Below, piece after piece: positions 34,702 through 46,049 of a stretch of DNA of 49,359 nucleotides. The notes below the pieces were generated by a model that saw only the letters and a program-made list of their open reading frames with translations, was not told where the DNA came from and searched no databases. The DNA is from Silene noctiflora (Eukaryota > Streptophyta > Magnoliopsida > Caryophyllales > Caryophyllaceae), in contig VHZZ01000003.1 of NCBI GenBank assembly GCA_009801015.1, forward strand, positions 1,078,203 to 1,127,561. The letters are read 5' to 3'. A program made the translations under genes and the position numbers. The stretch's first letter is position 1, and every line of letters begins with the position of its first letter.

Positions 34702-35814
34702 TTAACGATTTCCAAAATATATTCCACCAGGAAGATCAACACTACTACTGCTACACATATAAACTTGCAGGTTTGAAAAATCCGGAGCTCCATCAAATGC
34801 AGCCTCGCTAATCCCATCATCCGCCTTGTCGAACCAAAACAATTTACAACTATGACGCAGTCGAATCAAAACCTTGTCGGAGCTCCGAGACCAATCAACC
34901 GGAACAATTCCCCCATCAAAACGATCCGAAACAGGAACGCTCAGCAAAATGACCCATGACTCCTGAACCCCATATTCCTCCATCACCCACACATCAAATC
35001 GATCCTCGATCTTATTCTCGAATGTCGAAAACAAATAGCCATCGACAACCCCGAAATCTAGAAGGTAATTCCAGTGAGTCGAGTCGTAGTAGTAACGAGG
35101 CAGTAACACGTCATTATCCCAATTTCCTTCACAAACATTGTAGCAACCAATTCTTCGTTTTCGCAACGAAGGCACCCAGAACAGCCAGTGCAGCAAATGA
35201 CCGTCGATGAGGACTCCACCGTGTCTTTCCTCCATTGTATCCATCGGAATTTCGTTCTTGATTACGCTCCAAGAGCTTTTATTTAGGCTGTAAACCCTGG
35301 TCACTCTCGTTTTAATGGCGGATTCATCTCGAAAATCTGAAACAGCGACGATATTGTAATCGAGGCGTTTGTGATCAAACCCGAACCCAAAATTATGAAC
35401 TCGATCACTTCCTCCATGGATTCTGGTATCGATATATCGAGAAATTTTCGTTGTCGGGTTGAGAATCGATAAGTAATTGATGCTTCTGTGATTGCGGAAG
35501 ATACATAACAATCCATTCGAGGAGCCGATGACGGAGATTGCGCTATGTTTGTCGAAAATGAAGGTTGCTGCGGTAGTTGTGACAGCGGATTGACAATGCG
35601 GGTCGATTTTGTAGCAGTTAATGCGTCGGTTTGCGGCGATAATGAGGTAACGGAGAGAGGAGACAGTGTGGTGGCGGAGATGGAGGTGGATGAAATCTCG
35701 AGAGGAGATTACGGTGTTGAATGATTTGCAGACGGATTTGAAACGGATTAGCGATTTGGCGGGTAATCTAGGGAGGATTTCGATGATGATGGTGTTCATG
35801 TCGAGGGTCGCCAT
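34702..35814 (-). CDS. F-box protein with F-box-associated domain (copy B)
   Basis: Intronless, 370 residues. The F-box at 1-45 (MNTIIIEILPRLPAKSLIRF, then KSVCKSFNTVISSRDFIHL) is followed by an F-box-associated region (GSSNGLLCIFRNH, LNPTTKISRYIDT, GFGFDHKRLDYNIVAVSDF, VYSLNKSSWSVI, VLLPRYYYDSTHW, DFGVVDGYLFS). Presumed SCF substrate receptor with unknown target. Clearly a duplicate of copy A 1.5 kb away on the same strand, but diverged in the middle and C-terminus. It lacks the 86-bp array upstream. Confidence 0.9.
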   Translation of the reverse strand: MATLDMNTIIIEILPRLPAKSLIRFKSVCKSFNTVISSRDFIHLHLRHHTVSSLRYLIIAANRRINCYKIDPHCQSAVTTTAATFIFDKHSAISVIGSSNGLLCIFRNHRSINYLSILNPTTKISRYIDTRIHGGSDRVHNFGFGFDHKRLDYNIVAVSDFRDESAIKTRVTRVYSLNKSSWSVIKNEIPMDTMEERHGGVLIDGHLLHWLFWVPSLRKRRIGCYNVCEGNWDNDVLLPRYYYDSTHWNYLLDFGVVDGYLFSTFENKIEDRFDVWVMEEYGVQESWVILLSVPVSDRFDGGIVPVDWSRSSDKVLIRLRHSCKLFWFDKADDGISEAAFDGAPDFSNLQVYMCSSSSVDLPGGIYFGNR

Positions 35815-37560
35815 TGTAACTTGTGAGTAGTGCCGGAATTAAGGGGTTAGCAGAGGCGGTTGCCCCGAGTTCTGGAGAAGTTTGAGAGTATCTATAAGGT
35901 TTTGAGTGTTGACTGAGTCAAATGTTTTGGGGAGTCGTCATTTGATGAGAATGAGTGGCGGAATTAAGGGGCTAGTGGAAACACAGGTGTATTGGAAAAT
36001 GGAATGGATGGTTATTTCCGTCTTAAATGAAATGATTGAATATCACTTTAACAAAAATTTATCGTCATTTTTTACGCATTTTTTTTTATTTTATCTATTT
36101 ATCGAATTTGTTATATTGTTTAAGACGACTATCTCCGTCTTTTGAATAATCAAGAGTTTAAAAAATATTGAGGGTTGACTGTCAAATGTTTGAATTCTAT
36201 GCAAATGTGAACGTGAGATGCATAGTGTATATAGTTGATAAATCACTCATTAATTGGAGATTTGAAGTTGGTGGTGCTGGTGATGAATTGACGATAAGAT
36301 TCCTTTGGTTGGGCGTTGGTCTTTGTAAGACGGAATATTTTAGTTTGAAATAATAAAATAAGATTTTAGATCATTTTATATTAAACGTGACTATTTGTGA
36401 AAAATAAGTTATTATAAATTGTAATATTAATTGAATTATTGTGATTATTTTTGTCCATTAAATAGTTATAGAATAAGAAGAAAATGGCCGTGTGAAACCA
36501 AAATTTGTGTTTGGTTTATTTGAGTGTGTATGTGGGCCTGTGGGGTTGGTGGTTGTGTCACTTGTGTGAAACTATGAGTTGTATATTTATTCTCTTTCTT
36601 ATTTCGAAGCGTCTAAGTTGAAAACGAATAGTGTTCATCTTACAATAACGTAAGTGGGAGGGCAAATGGGGGAGAAATGAAACACTCCATGCCTCCATGG
36701 ATACTGTCACTTACATATTGTGAGATGAGTACTATCCATTTTCAACTTGTGCCGGATAGTGTCGGTAGTATTTGTGAGATTTTAAGTTGTAGTTCGCTAT
36801 GCGTTAAAGCAGTGATTAAATTCTTTTACTTAGTTTGTCTTGCATTAAAGTGGCGATTAAAGTCCTTTCTTAAGTTTTAAATGTAGTAATTAAGTTCAAA
36901 AAGTTTGATTTTTATGCAAAATTTAAAGTTAAAAAATGTCATGATTTAGAGGGAGCAAATAAACACATTGATAAAGTGTATCTAAAATCTACAACCTTTA
37001 AATACTTCGAGTCTGTCACCTTTGGGTAACTTACCTGGTATACACGGTTTTCAGGCTATCACATATACCTGCGGGTTTACTTAGTAAGCGCCAAAGATAG
37101 CGGTTGCAGATTCCCTCGTCACAAAAAAAATAAAAAAATCTACAACCTATATTCCACAACGCCTTCATCTTAATTACGAGTAGAGATAGTAATTGGGTTA
37201 GTCTGATTAGGCTTGGGTTGAATCAAACTAGGTCGGGTCATATTAGGCCAAAATACCAAGTTTAGATCTGGTCTAATTACTTTTTATCGCATTGATTCAA
37301 TAATTTTACGTTATTTTTACCAATGGTAATTTTCAACAATTTTGATATATTTTGGATTAATTTTGAGCTAACTGACTGTCGAGTCATCAATCTTACCGAT
37401 TCAATAACAAGACATATTCATATTGACTCAGGTTTGAATAACTGATTATCAGTTTGTAAACGGATCCAATTGGGTCAGTTTCAGATTCGATAAATTCTCA
37501 TCTTATGACGGATCCAATTTCGGGCAAGTCACTCTAAATTTACGAGTGATAATTAAACTA
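35815..37560. other. Intergenic, no gene recognised
   Basis: AT-rich with MITE-like fragments: inverted CCGTCTTAAA (about 36018) and TTTAAGACGA (about 36119), and two copies of a GGCGGAATTAAGGGGCTAG-like string (about 35830 and 35955). A possible SINE lies near 37020. ORFs up to 79 codons look spurious. Confidence 0.55.
37020..37135 (+). mobile_element. Possible SINE-like retroelement
   Basis: A B-box-like GGTTGCAGATTCCC (about 37099-37112) is followed by TCGTCAC and an A-rich tail (AAAAAAAATAAAAAAA, about 37121-37136). The upstream part has no clear A box. Weak layout-based call. Confidence 0.35.
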
Positions 37561-37617
37561 AGGCGGCCCACTTTATTAGTTTAAAGAGCAAAATGACCTA
37601 AAAATATGGCGGAAAAC

Positions 37618-37628
37618 TTTGGCGCCAA
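37618..37628 (+). promoter_or_regulatory. E2F-type site upstream of dUTPase
   Basis: TTTGGCGCCAA matches the E2F consensus TTTSSCGS on this strand and is a TTGGCGCCAA palindrome. It lies 82-92 bases upstream of the dUTPase ATG. A GGCCCA (site II-type TGGGCC) element lies about 50 bases further upstream (near 37565). Both are typical of S-phase genes. Confidence 0.55.
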
Positions 37629-37709
37629 TAAACTTACAAATCTCCAAATTATATTCCCCAAATTACTCAATCGATCTCTCATCCAACCCTAAATTACTCG
37701 AATCACAAG

Positions 37710-39224
37710 ATGGAAGACATCAATGCACAAACTCAACCCCAAAACGGCGTCGTAACCATGGAACCCACCCCGGTTTCTGCTTTTCTGAAGATCAAGAAGC
37801 TCTCAGATAAGGCTGTCATCCCTTCCCGTGGGTCCCATCTCGCCGCCGGTTACGATCTCTCTAGGTAAATCATTGTTTTTAATGTCAGTTTGTTTGTTTG
37901 TTTTAGTGATGCTGTTATTACTTATTACTCCCTCCGTCCCAGTCACTCGTATACATTTCATTCTTTGTTAGCGGTCTTTTAATCAAAAGGTAAACAAATA
38001 ATTGGGACGGAGAGAGTAATATTGCGATTATCCGACACCCTTACTCTATAATATTGCCGAAACTATTGAGAAACTAGGGTTATGTCGTTGTTGTATTAGT
38101 GATGGATTTCTTGACACATGGTAAGGTTGCGGAAGCCCTAGAGGTACTAGGGTGATGTTGTCGTTGTTGTCGTAATAGTGATGGGATTTCCTGCTGTGGT
38201 GTTGCAGTGCGGTTGAAATTAAGGTGCCTGCTAGAGGTAAAGCGTTGGTTGCTACTGATTTGAGCATTGCAATTCCTCAAGGAACTTACGCTCGTATTGG
38301 TAAATCTCTATTTTGTACCCTTGTTTTGATGTTTTACGGGTAATGCCATTTTAATGACTAAACATAGACAGCTTTACAAGGTATGAAATGGTGTATAAAG
38401 TCTGTTTCGAGGAAATCCTGAACTACTTCTCTTTTGAGCATTTCGTCGAACAGTTTCTCTGCACTGCAAATATAATGTCAGTTTGAGGAAATCCTGAACT
38501 AGTTCTCTTTTGAGCATTTTGTCGAACTGTTTCTGTGCATTGCGAATACACTAACTATCAGCCCCCCTGTAACTCTGTATCAACTTAACTTTAACTTTTA
38601 ACTGATTTAGAACATTAATTTTACTGTAACCCAAACGATCTGATCCTGAAAGTTCTGTGGACTGTACGAGGTTTTTGGCCTAAATCTCTTGAACATTTCG
38701 AACACGTTGGCCTTGTTTTTTTGGACTGAAACTACTTGAACATAATTTATAGGATCTGAACTGAACTAAAAAAAATGGACTGAAGGCTGAACTGAAGTCA
38801 ACCGCAATTAGGTCCAAAAGAACACGGTGTTACTGTGTTAGTATTCAATGGATACTTGACCAGTTAACCATACTTAGCTTTAACATTGTATAACATTTAA
38901 CTTTATTAGTTTATTTTACCAGGAGTACCCATTTTATTTAATCCTCAAAGTTTCGATTTCAATGCTTGTATTATTGCAGCTCCAAGATCTGGGCTAGCGT
39001 GGAAGCACTCCATTGATGTGGGAGCTGGGGTAATTGATGCAGATTACAGAGGGCCAGTTGGGGTGATTCTATTCAATCACTCTGATGTCGAATTTGAAGT
39101 AAAGGTGGGAGATCGCATTGCACAGTTGATCATCCAGAAGATTATAACTCCTGATGTTTTTGAAGTTGAGGATTTGGATTCCACTGTTAGAGGTGCTGGT
39201 GGGTTTGGTTCTACTGGTGTTTGA
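37710..39224 (+). CDS. DUT1: dUTP diphosphatase (dUTPase)
   Basis: Hydrolyses dUTP to dUMP and pyrophosphate, keeping uracil out of DNA and supplying dUMP for thymidylate synthesis. Exons 37710-37864, 38208-38299 and 38980-39224, all GT-AG and in frame, give 163 residues, normal for a plant trimeric dUTPase subunit. All five motifs are present: I AAGYDLS (45-51), II PRSGLAW (84-90), [16 protein letters not shown] (99 on, with Asp102 and Tyr105 of the uridine pocket), [10 protein letters not shown], and [11 protein letters not shown] (153-162, the C-terminal lid with its conserved Phe158). No transit peptide is evident, so cytosolic or nuclear location is inferred. The E2F-like site upstream agrees with S-phase expression. 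Confidence 0.96.
37928..38016. mobile_element. Stowaway MITE in dUTPase intron 1
   Basis: An 89-bp element with termini CTCCCTCCGTCCC and GGGACGGAGAGAG, flanked by TA on both sides (37926-37927 and 38017-38018). This is the classic Tc1/mariner-derived Stowaway structure. It lies inside the intron 37865-38207 and does not touch the splice sites. Confidence 0.92.
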
Positions 39225-40079
39225 TAATGCAATATAGGGTTCTATTATGCTCTTGGCTTCTCTAGTTTAGACGTATGGTAATATTAGTTCGCTATCTTTT
39301 GTTTTGTAATGTTAATGCTACTACTGCATATATTTGAGCCAACTGGTAGTTGAAATGAAATCACGCAACTTTTGTCTATACCCTTGCTTTTTTATGGTGT
39401 TCTCACTAATCATAGATGGGGTCTTTGATAGAATGGCACACCATTTTTTTCTCTAGTACGATGGAATGAGTTAAAATGACTCGATAAACTTTATGTGGCC
39501 CTTTTAGTTGTGAGTGATGTATGCACTGCTTGTCTCCTTCAAGTATTTGAGTTGAACTCGACGAGAAGGTGAGCTTACTTGAGTCAGGCTCTCACCAAGC
39601 TGAGCTCAGCTCATGCTGCTTGCGAGCTGGGTCAACTCACTATCACCCCTAATAGCAACCCTGCTTCTCTAGTCCCTACTCATTTGTGGCTATAAAACAA
39701 TTCTGGCTTGACAATTGTCTACTCTGTAGCTCTTAGAGTCTTAGTCTCGCTGTTTTTCTCATTTGCTTGCTGACTATGCTCTTGATGTTTACCAATCGTA
39801 AACGTCAGATTTGACAAAGACGAAAATTCTGACTGTTTTTTGTTAAAATGTGAAAGGTCTCAGGGCATTGACGATTTGTAAACTAACCTGAAGGTTTTCA
39901 TCATATACTCACGATTGTCTCTTCAGTGTGATCACATATCGTTAGTTAGTGTCATAATTTTTTCATGTTTATATAACTCAATATCTCAAATTACACTGAA
40001 TTTTCAAGTACAAGTTGGATGTGCACAAATGAATATAGGAAAATAAGAAAGAAGGTCAAGGAGTCTTCTGTAATTGATA
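39225..40079. other. Convergent intergenic region
   Basis: Between the convergent dUTPase and TRM-like genes; contains both 3'UTRs. At about 39540-39651 a GC-richer stretch (GAGCTCAGCTCATG, ending CACCCCTA) looks like a MITE fragment with a TAGGGGTG-type end. No gene seen. Confidence 0.5.
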
Positions 40080-43000
40080 TTACAGCTTATGATGATCTAT
40101 GACTATTATCTCATCCAGAAGTTCGTCAAGTAAATATTGCTCCACGTCTCTTATGACTTCGTCCACTTCGGTATAGGCAAACACAGTCTCATTCCAGCCA
40201 AGGTCCCACATGCAATTAAGATCAGGTGCCCTATAGAATATATCTCTCTCCAGCATTTTCAGTATATACTCTACCTCGTTGTATTCATCAGTTCCGTTCC
40301 TTCCATAAGTTTTTAGGGTCTCAAAGTCTTCCTGCATTTGCCTCACTAAATTATCCAAAGATATAACTTCTTTGCATTTCATAATTTTGCCTATGTTGGG
40401 ATAAAGCGACATCTCTTTTCTTCTTCCTTTTCCTCTCAGCAGCTCATAACCACAATCCAATATCAGGTTGTTATTCTTATCGTTATTAATTTGATCACTT
40501 GCATAATTTAGAATGCCAATAGGAATATGTAGTCTGAAGAGGGCCTCTGCTGTGTTTAGGAACAGATGACTTTGTATTAGTTTCTGCTTCAAGTTCATCT
40601 GGTCTTCAGTCAGTGGCTCTTGTTTTACTTTTATTGAATGTATCTGTTGCTCAGCTTTGGTAGTATTTACTCCATTCATGTGGTCATCTGCAAAACTGAA
40701 TGATTTAGTCTCCTGTTTCCTCTCCTAAAGGTATAATTGTAAAGCAGTGGGATGTTGTTGTATATTTAGTTCTGTCAAATCTTTCTTTTATTGCATGTTA
40801 TTTGTAGTCAATAAGGTCTGTGATCCTTCATCTTCCATCAACTTACATTTTAAAGTCATCTTATTATGTTCAATTGTGTGCAAAACAAACTGGAAAGGTT
40901 ACCTATGGATGGAGCAAAATAATTGATTTTGTCATGGTTCTCAATTTTTTTATTGTAACTTTTCCACTAGGGAAATAAACATTTGTGAGGATTTCAATTA
41001 AAGAAAGTGAATGTGTTTACCTGTTGCTATTTTTTGAGGCCTGGCCTCTTGAACTTCATCAGCTACTAGTTGCTGAGCATCATCAGCTGTTGATGCTGTG
41101 AGCGTGCTCTGCATTAAGTATGATAAATTAGTCTTCAAATGCAGTGTTAGCCTATCAACCCTGAACCAAAGAATCTAACTTTTTCTTGCTTTTTAGTTTA
41201 TGAGCTTGATCTTACCATGTTGCTTGAAGGTAGTTCATCAAGGTCTTGTATGTTGTAAGAGTCATCTATCTTGCGTTGGTTTGTGGTACTCATGTGTTCT
41301 GACTCTGTCTCTTGTGCTTTTTCCTGCTTCGGGCTGTCACATGGTTTGACATTTGCTTGTGCGCATTTGCTTGTTCTGTCACTTGGTTGCACTGCTCTTC
41401 TTGACACAATGAGTTTCTCGAGCTTCTTTGGGTTCTGTCTCCTAACTGTTTTGGCCATTATTTCATTTGCTTTTACTCTTTTTTCGTTGAAGATTCTTCT
41501 TTCTGGTGTAAATTCTGCTGCTACTTTTCTCTTCGAAACACCAGCAGACGTTGCATCTACATTTAAGTTAGTCAATGCTTGTGATACCCTTTCTCCATTT
41601 ACTAAAGTACCATTCTTCCCTGATTTCAGATTTGACAGGCTCTTTTCTTTGATATCTGAATTTGCAGACGCACTGTCTGTCGTAGGATCACAATTCTGTC
41701 TGCTAGTTAATAATGTATTTGATGCTACACATCCCTCGTCTGTACTGTTCTGTCTAGCATTTTGGTTCTTCGTCAAGTTCTTTGCATGACTCGTTGCAGT
41801 TTGGCTATTGTTTCGCTTTGCAGGGTGGGCTGCCGTTTTTCTTTGCTGAGATTTGTTAGTTGTTGTGTGTCTGCTGGTATTTTCTGTTCTAAGCTTCTTT
41901 CCTTGTGGTTCAAATGTTGGTGTCGTTGGCCTCATCTCCTGCTGCAACTGAACGTCCATGTTTTTCTTTTGTTGATTCTTTGAAACTTTTTTGGCAACTC
42001 TTTCTCCTGTCTCATGGGTATTGCGGGTGCCTCTTGGTACTGTTTGAACTTTGTGTTTGACTTCTGAACTGTTTTTCTCTATTCCTACCTCTCCTTCCAA
42101 TGTTTCTGTAGCATGCTTGATTCCTTGTTTTTGTGTTCCTATGTTTCTAGTATTTCTAGCTTCGCCGCTTGGTTGTATCATTTGACTCTGCAGCTCATTT
42201 ACTTGATAGATGACCTCTTGTGAATCATCAACACAATTCCTGATTTCCACCCTTCCATCTTTCCGCATACCTTTTTGCAGGTCTAGTGTCTTTGCTTCGT
42301 ATGCCTTTTTTTCTTGCAGTTTGTGTGTATTTGCTGTCACTATTCCTATTTTATTGCTCTCTGTTCTATCCATGTTGACTAGAATTTTGACATTTTTAGT
42401 ATCCTCAGCCTTTAATTCAGTGCTCCCGGACCTTCTATGTGAAGTTCTCGAAACTATTTCCCCCGATCTGTGGTTGGGCCATGTATGTACTTCTGTGGCG
42501 GGCTTTGGTTCCGCGTTTTGTTGAATTTCGTCCAACCCCATTAACTTTGCAATTACATTTGGAAGTCTTGCTGTAGTCGGCTTGGATTTTGTGTAACTTA
42601 TTACTTGAGATGATAATTCGGGACCACAGCTAGCAGAGCGCCTATGAGAACCTGTTGAAATCATGGGCCCTCGCTTCTCAGACATAGTGTTCGAATCTCC
42701 TGTAAGAGCTTGTTGCTTTTGCTGGAGATCAGTCTGGACTGACCCTTTAGTGTTCTTTGAAGGCTTATCAAATGAGAAAACCGGTCGTTCTACTTGCTTT
42801 TGTTTCACTATGCTGATACTGCTATCATCGTCACAATCTTCACCATCCTCTAGCAGTTTAAGACGGCTTTTCCTTTGTGGTTTGATCGTGCAGTTTGATG
42901 CCTCTTGCAAACTCACAAGCATTCTAAGAGATTGCTCTAATTCCGTTGCCCCTTGCCAGAGCTCCTTTCCAACTTCTACGGAGCCTTTATTAATAGTAAG

Positions 43001-44831
43001 ACCGCTAGTGCAGGCTGTGAGTATTTGGTTCAATTTCTGGGCTCCTCTTGCTACTTCATCCATGTGTAGATGAGTGAGTGTGGGGAATTGGTTCGTTGTT
43101 TGCCATTGCCTGGTTGAAGTTTGTTGCTTTGATATTTTACCTATTTGTTGTAACAAGTTCATTATTGCAGCGTTGCTTTTGAGCTCGACCGCCTTGAGAT
43201 TTCCCCCATTGTCAAAGGCGCAAGCTATGGCCATTGATATATCACCTTTTTGCGCTGAGTGATGGCCACCTCCATAAGGTACTAATTGATTTACGCTCTG
43301 TTGGGTGGTAGTATGGTTTAAGCTAACGCTTTTTTGTGTGCTTCCATTCTTTTGACCAATCTGCATATTCCCAAAAGTGTATGTTACTATTTGACCCAAA
43401 AGCGTATATGAGATGGTCTTACAGATAGGACCAACCCAACCCATTTATCATATACGGAGTAGTTAAATGATGAATACATAGCTATTTGGGTTGATTTTGT
43501 ATGTGTGATTGGCTCTGTAATATCTTAGTTGCTTCATGTTGTGGTAAACGACTCTAAGAGCAATCGCGGTTCTAAGGTGTCCTTGGCGGGGACTTGGCAT
43601 CCCCTGAAATTTTGTTTATTTACTGATCACTAGAATTACATGTAAATGTAATGTTATATGACTAACATTATAGCTAACATTTGGTTCCCTAAACTCCGCC
43701 ACTGTTTAAGAGTATTAACAAAGAAACGTACCGTCTGGATGGTATTTGCTCCCTTGGACCGCTTGAAAAGGTCTCTTGAGCTCCCCCTATAAGTGTCTGC
43801 TCACAGGAAATTGTATAACATCGATCATAATTCATACCACAGTCCAAATGTAAGTGGTGTTCGGAGTTTTTTTTTCCATTATTACTAATTGATTGACACA
43901 GTTTCATGATCAGCTGCACATTTTTGTGTTGTAAAATGGAGAATTTTGTATAGTTAATGTCATTCCCTCGAATTGATGGTCGTTATTGATTCTGTTAACT
44001 AGTTAGCTCTATAAATGATATTTTACATTCCCTTTATTATTCATTTTTTCATAATCGCTAAAGTTTGGTTGGATAATTTATGTAAAGTTTTAAGATTGAA
44101 GGATTTGGGGATTCTGTAAGGGAGCTGCCTGATCTCACGTGGTTTCCTACATTGCTTGTAACTTTGGAAAAAGAATCAACTGTTGGCCTGTTGGTAACTT
44201 CATTACAAAGTTACCAATTATGTTTACTTCACTTCCAAGCTTACCAATTTTTCTACTGTTTACCCTGGTGGTTTCTATGAACTGTACTAACTGGCTTAAT
44301 CGTGTCGAAATATGCAATCATGAATCTATGCTTCTAGCTTTGTAGAAATTTGTAGCTTTCATTGTTGTTCCACTAAGTTACTGACTGTATCGTTGGATTC
44401 ATGCCTACACAGTTTCGATGATGATTCATATTTACCCGAATTTTATGTCACTGAAATTTAGAACTGTCAACTAAATGTTTGATCATTAATCTAGGCATCT
44501 ACCGCTGTAGAGTTTATTGTGTTATGAATATATGGTTATTGCTATTGACGGTTTCAAATAATGAATCATGTCAGCCACCCCCCAAAATATATTATTTTGG
44601 GACCAAGGGTCTGATGTTGTTGCTGCCAACTTGCTAATGCTGTATATTACTCCTTTTCTGAAGTTGCAGAAAATGCTATTGACGGAAATGGAGGGAGTAT
44701 TACTATTTTACTAAACAAAAATGCTGTTACAGAATGCAAGGAATACCTGATGTCTGACTTCCAGTCATCTGTTCTTTACGAAGACGAAGATCATGCAGCA
44801 GCTTCTGCGTAAAATCAGGTTTGGAACCCAT
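40080..44831 (-). CDS. TRM/LONGIFOLIA-like protein (DUF4378)
   Basis: A 983-residue protein. Exons on the minus strand: 44831-44747, 43386-41216, 41108-41021, 40687-40080; all GT-AG with matching phases. The first exon (MGSKPDFTQKLLHDLRLRKE…) lies 1.4 kb from the long ORF. It joins an acceptor at 43387 inside that ORF, so the ORF's upstream ATG at 43444 is intronic. Features: VPYGGGH and GDISMAIACAF near the N-terminus, a Gln-rich stretch, VIAKLMGLDE (about 306-315, the LONGIFOLIA/DUF3741-type motif), a long basic Ser/Thr/Lys-rich disordered middle, and a C-terminal DUF4378 (about 790-983, ending DVEQYLLDELLDEIIV). TRM proteins tie TON1/PP2A to cortical microtubules and shape cell elongation; that role is inferred from the family. 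Confidence 0.88.
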
Positions 44832-46049
44832 ACTTACCCTTTTTTATCACGTAATTTCGAGATGTTTTAAGACAGTTTGAGATCAGGAGGGAGGTTGTTG
44901 ATTAAGAAGGTAGCTGGTTTATGTAATAATAATCCTGAAGTTTGGAGTAGAGAAGAGAAAGTGGGAAGTGTGAGTAACTTTCATACGGTTGAAAGAGTAC
45001 TTTCAGTGTTGGGTGAGGTTGTGAGTTGTTGTTATGACTCTTATCAGACATTCACAGATGGTATTTCCTTTTTATGGCGTGTCTCTAAATTAACGTCAAC
45101 GTCTTCTTAGTTCTTACTATACTAATTTTTACCAAGTATTGGAGACGGTTTCACGAGTCATGATACTTCTTATATAATCGATGGTTATTCTTTTCATTTT
45201 ATGGTGATTTTTTAGTTTTTTGGCAAGTCTCATGGTAGAACCAATGACATCATCTCATTTTCCTTAATTATCGGTTATGCTTCTAATTCTTTTTTTATCC
45301 TTTAAGTTATCGGTTACTCATCTCTTGTGACGGATCACAGATTATGACGGAGAAAATGTTACGATTTTATGATTCTATGAAATTATTCTTTCCTTTGCTT
45401 TCATGGTTTTCTCAGGCATATCATTCTTTTGTGTAGTGGATGGATACAGGATACTTGCATTGAAAACCAAGGAAACTTCTCACAGAAAAAACAAAGGAAT
45501 GTCTCATACTCGCAGGTAAAATGTCAGGTCTTATTAGACGTGTACAACCAGCATTTTTTTTCTTATAATTGCTCTTTTAAATCACTTATTTAAAAGGATG
45601 AGATAGGTTGGTACTATCGTAGAAAACCAATCTAGTTTTCTTACTTTATCAAAAAAGTTCTGACCCGAAAAGTGTTCTTCTTGTTCATAAAAAGTTTAGC
45701 GTATACATCCTCCTATATACTAAGAGAATAAAATTTTTCACTCTAAAATTGTTAATACTATTATTAACTTTGTGACGAAAAAAGAATTTATTAAAATAAT
45801 ATGAGGTAGTTAAAATACTTTCATACAAAATGTATTTCATGAAATTATTCAATTCTCTTTATTAATTTTACAATTAAAACAAAGCGGTGGGAAGATCAAA
45901 TTGGATGGGAGGGAGCACTTGTTAAAGAAAAAACTTACTCCGTACAAATTTTGTTTATTACGAGGAAATCTACAATTGTTAAATTTGGTACTATAATACC
46001 CTCACATTATTGCTTTTGGTGAAATTTTAACCCAAAATCTTTGACTCAA
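44832..46049. other. Upstream region of TRM-like gene, no other gene
   Basis: Contains the 5'UTR and promoter of the minus-strand TRM-like gene. A 77-codon plus-strand ORF at 44877-45110 starts without ATG and is antisense to the probable leader. The rest is AT-rich, with no recognised element. Confidence 0.5.

Noticed and set aside
41271..43262. Several plus-strand ORFs of 60-170 codons
   Set aside because: All are reverse-strand shadows of the long TRM-like exon.
43732..43919. Minus-strand ORF (…KLCQSISNNGKKNSEHH…) with a good donor, as a first exon of the TRM-like gene
   Set aside because: Its phase does not match any good acceptor before the long exon, and the 44831-44747 exon gives a family-like start with matching phase. 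It lies in the intron.
44648..44702. Short Stowaway element in the TRM-like intron (TACTCC…GGAGGGAGTA)
   Set aside because: Only one end resembles Stowaway and the length of about 50 bp is too short; likely a fragment or chance.
44640..44820. Plus-strand reading ending SVLYEDEDHAAASA as a small terminal exon
   Set aside because: It is antisense to the better-supported first exon of the TRM-like gene (44747-44831).
44877..45110. 77-codon plus-strand ORF
   Set aside because: No ATG at its start, no recognised homology, and antisense to the likely TRM-like leader.
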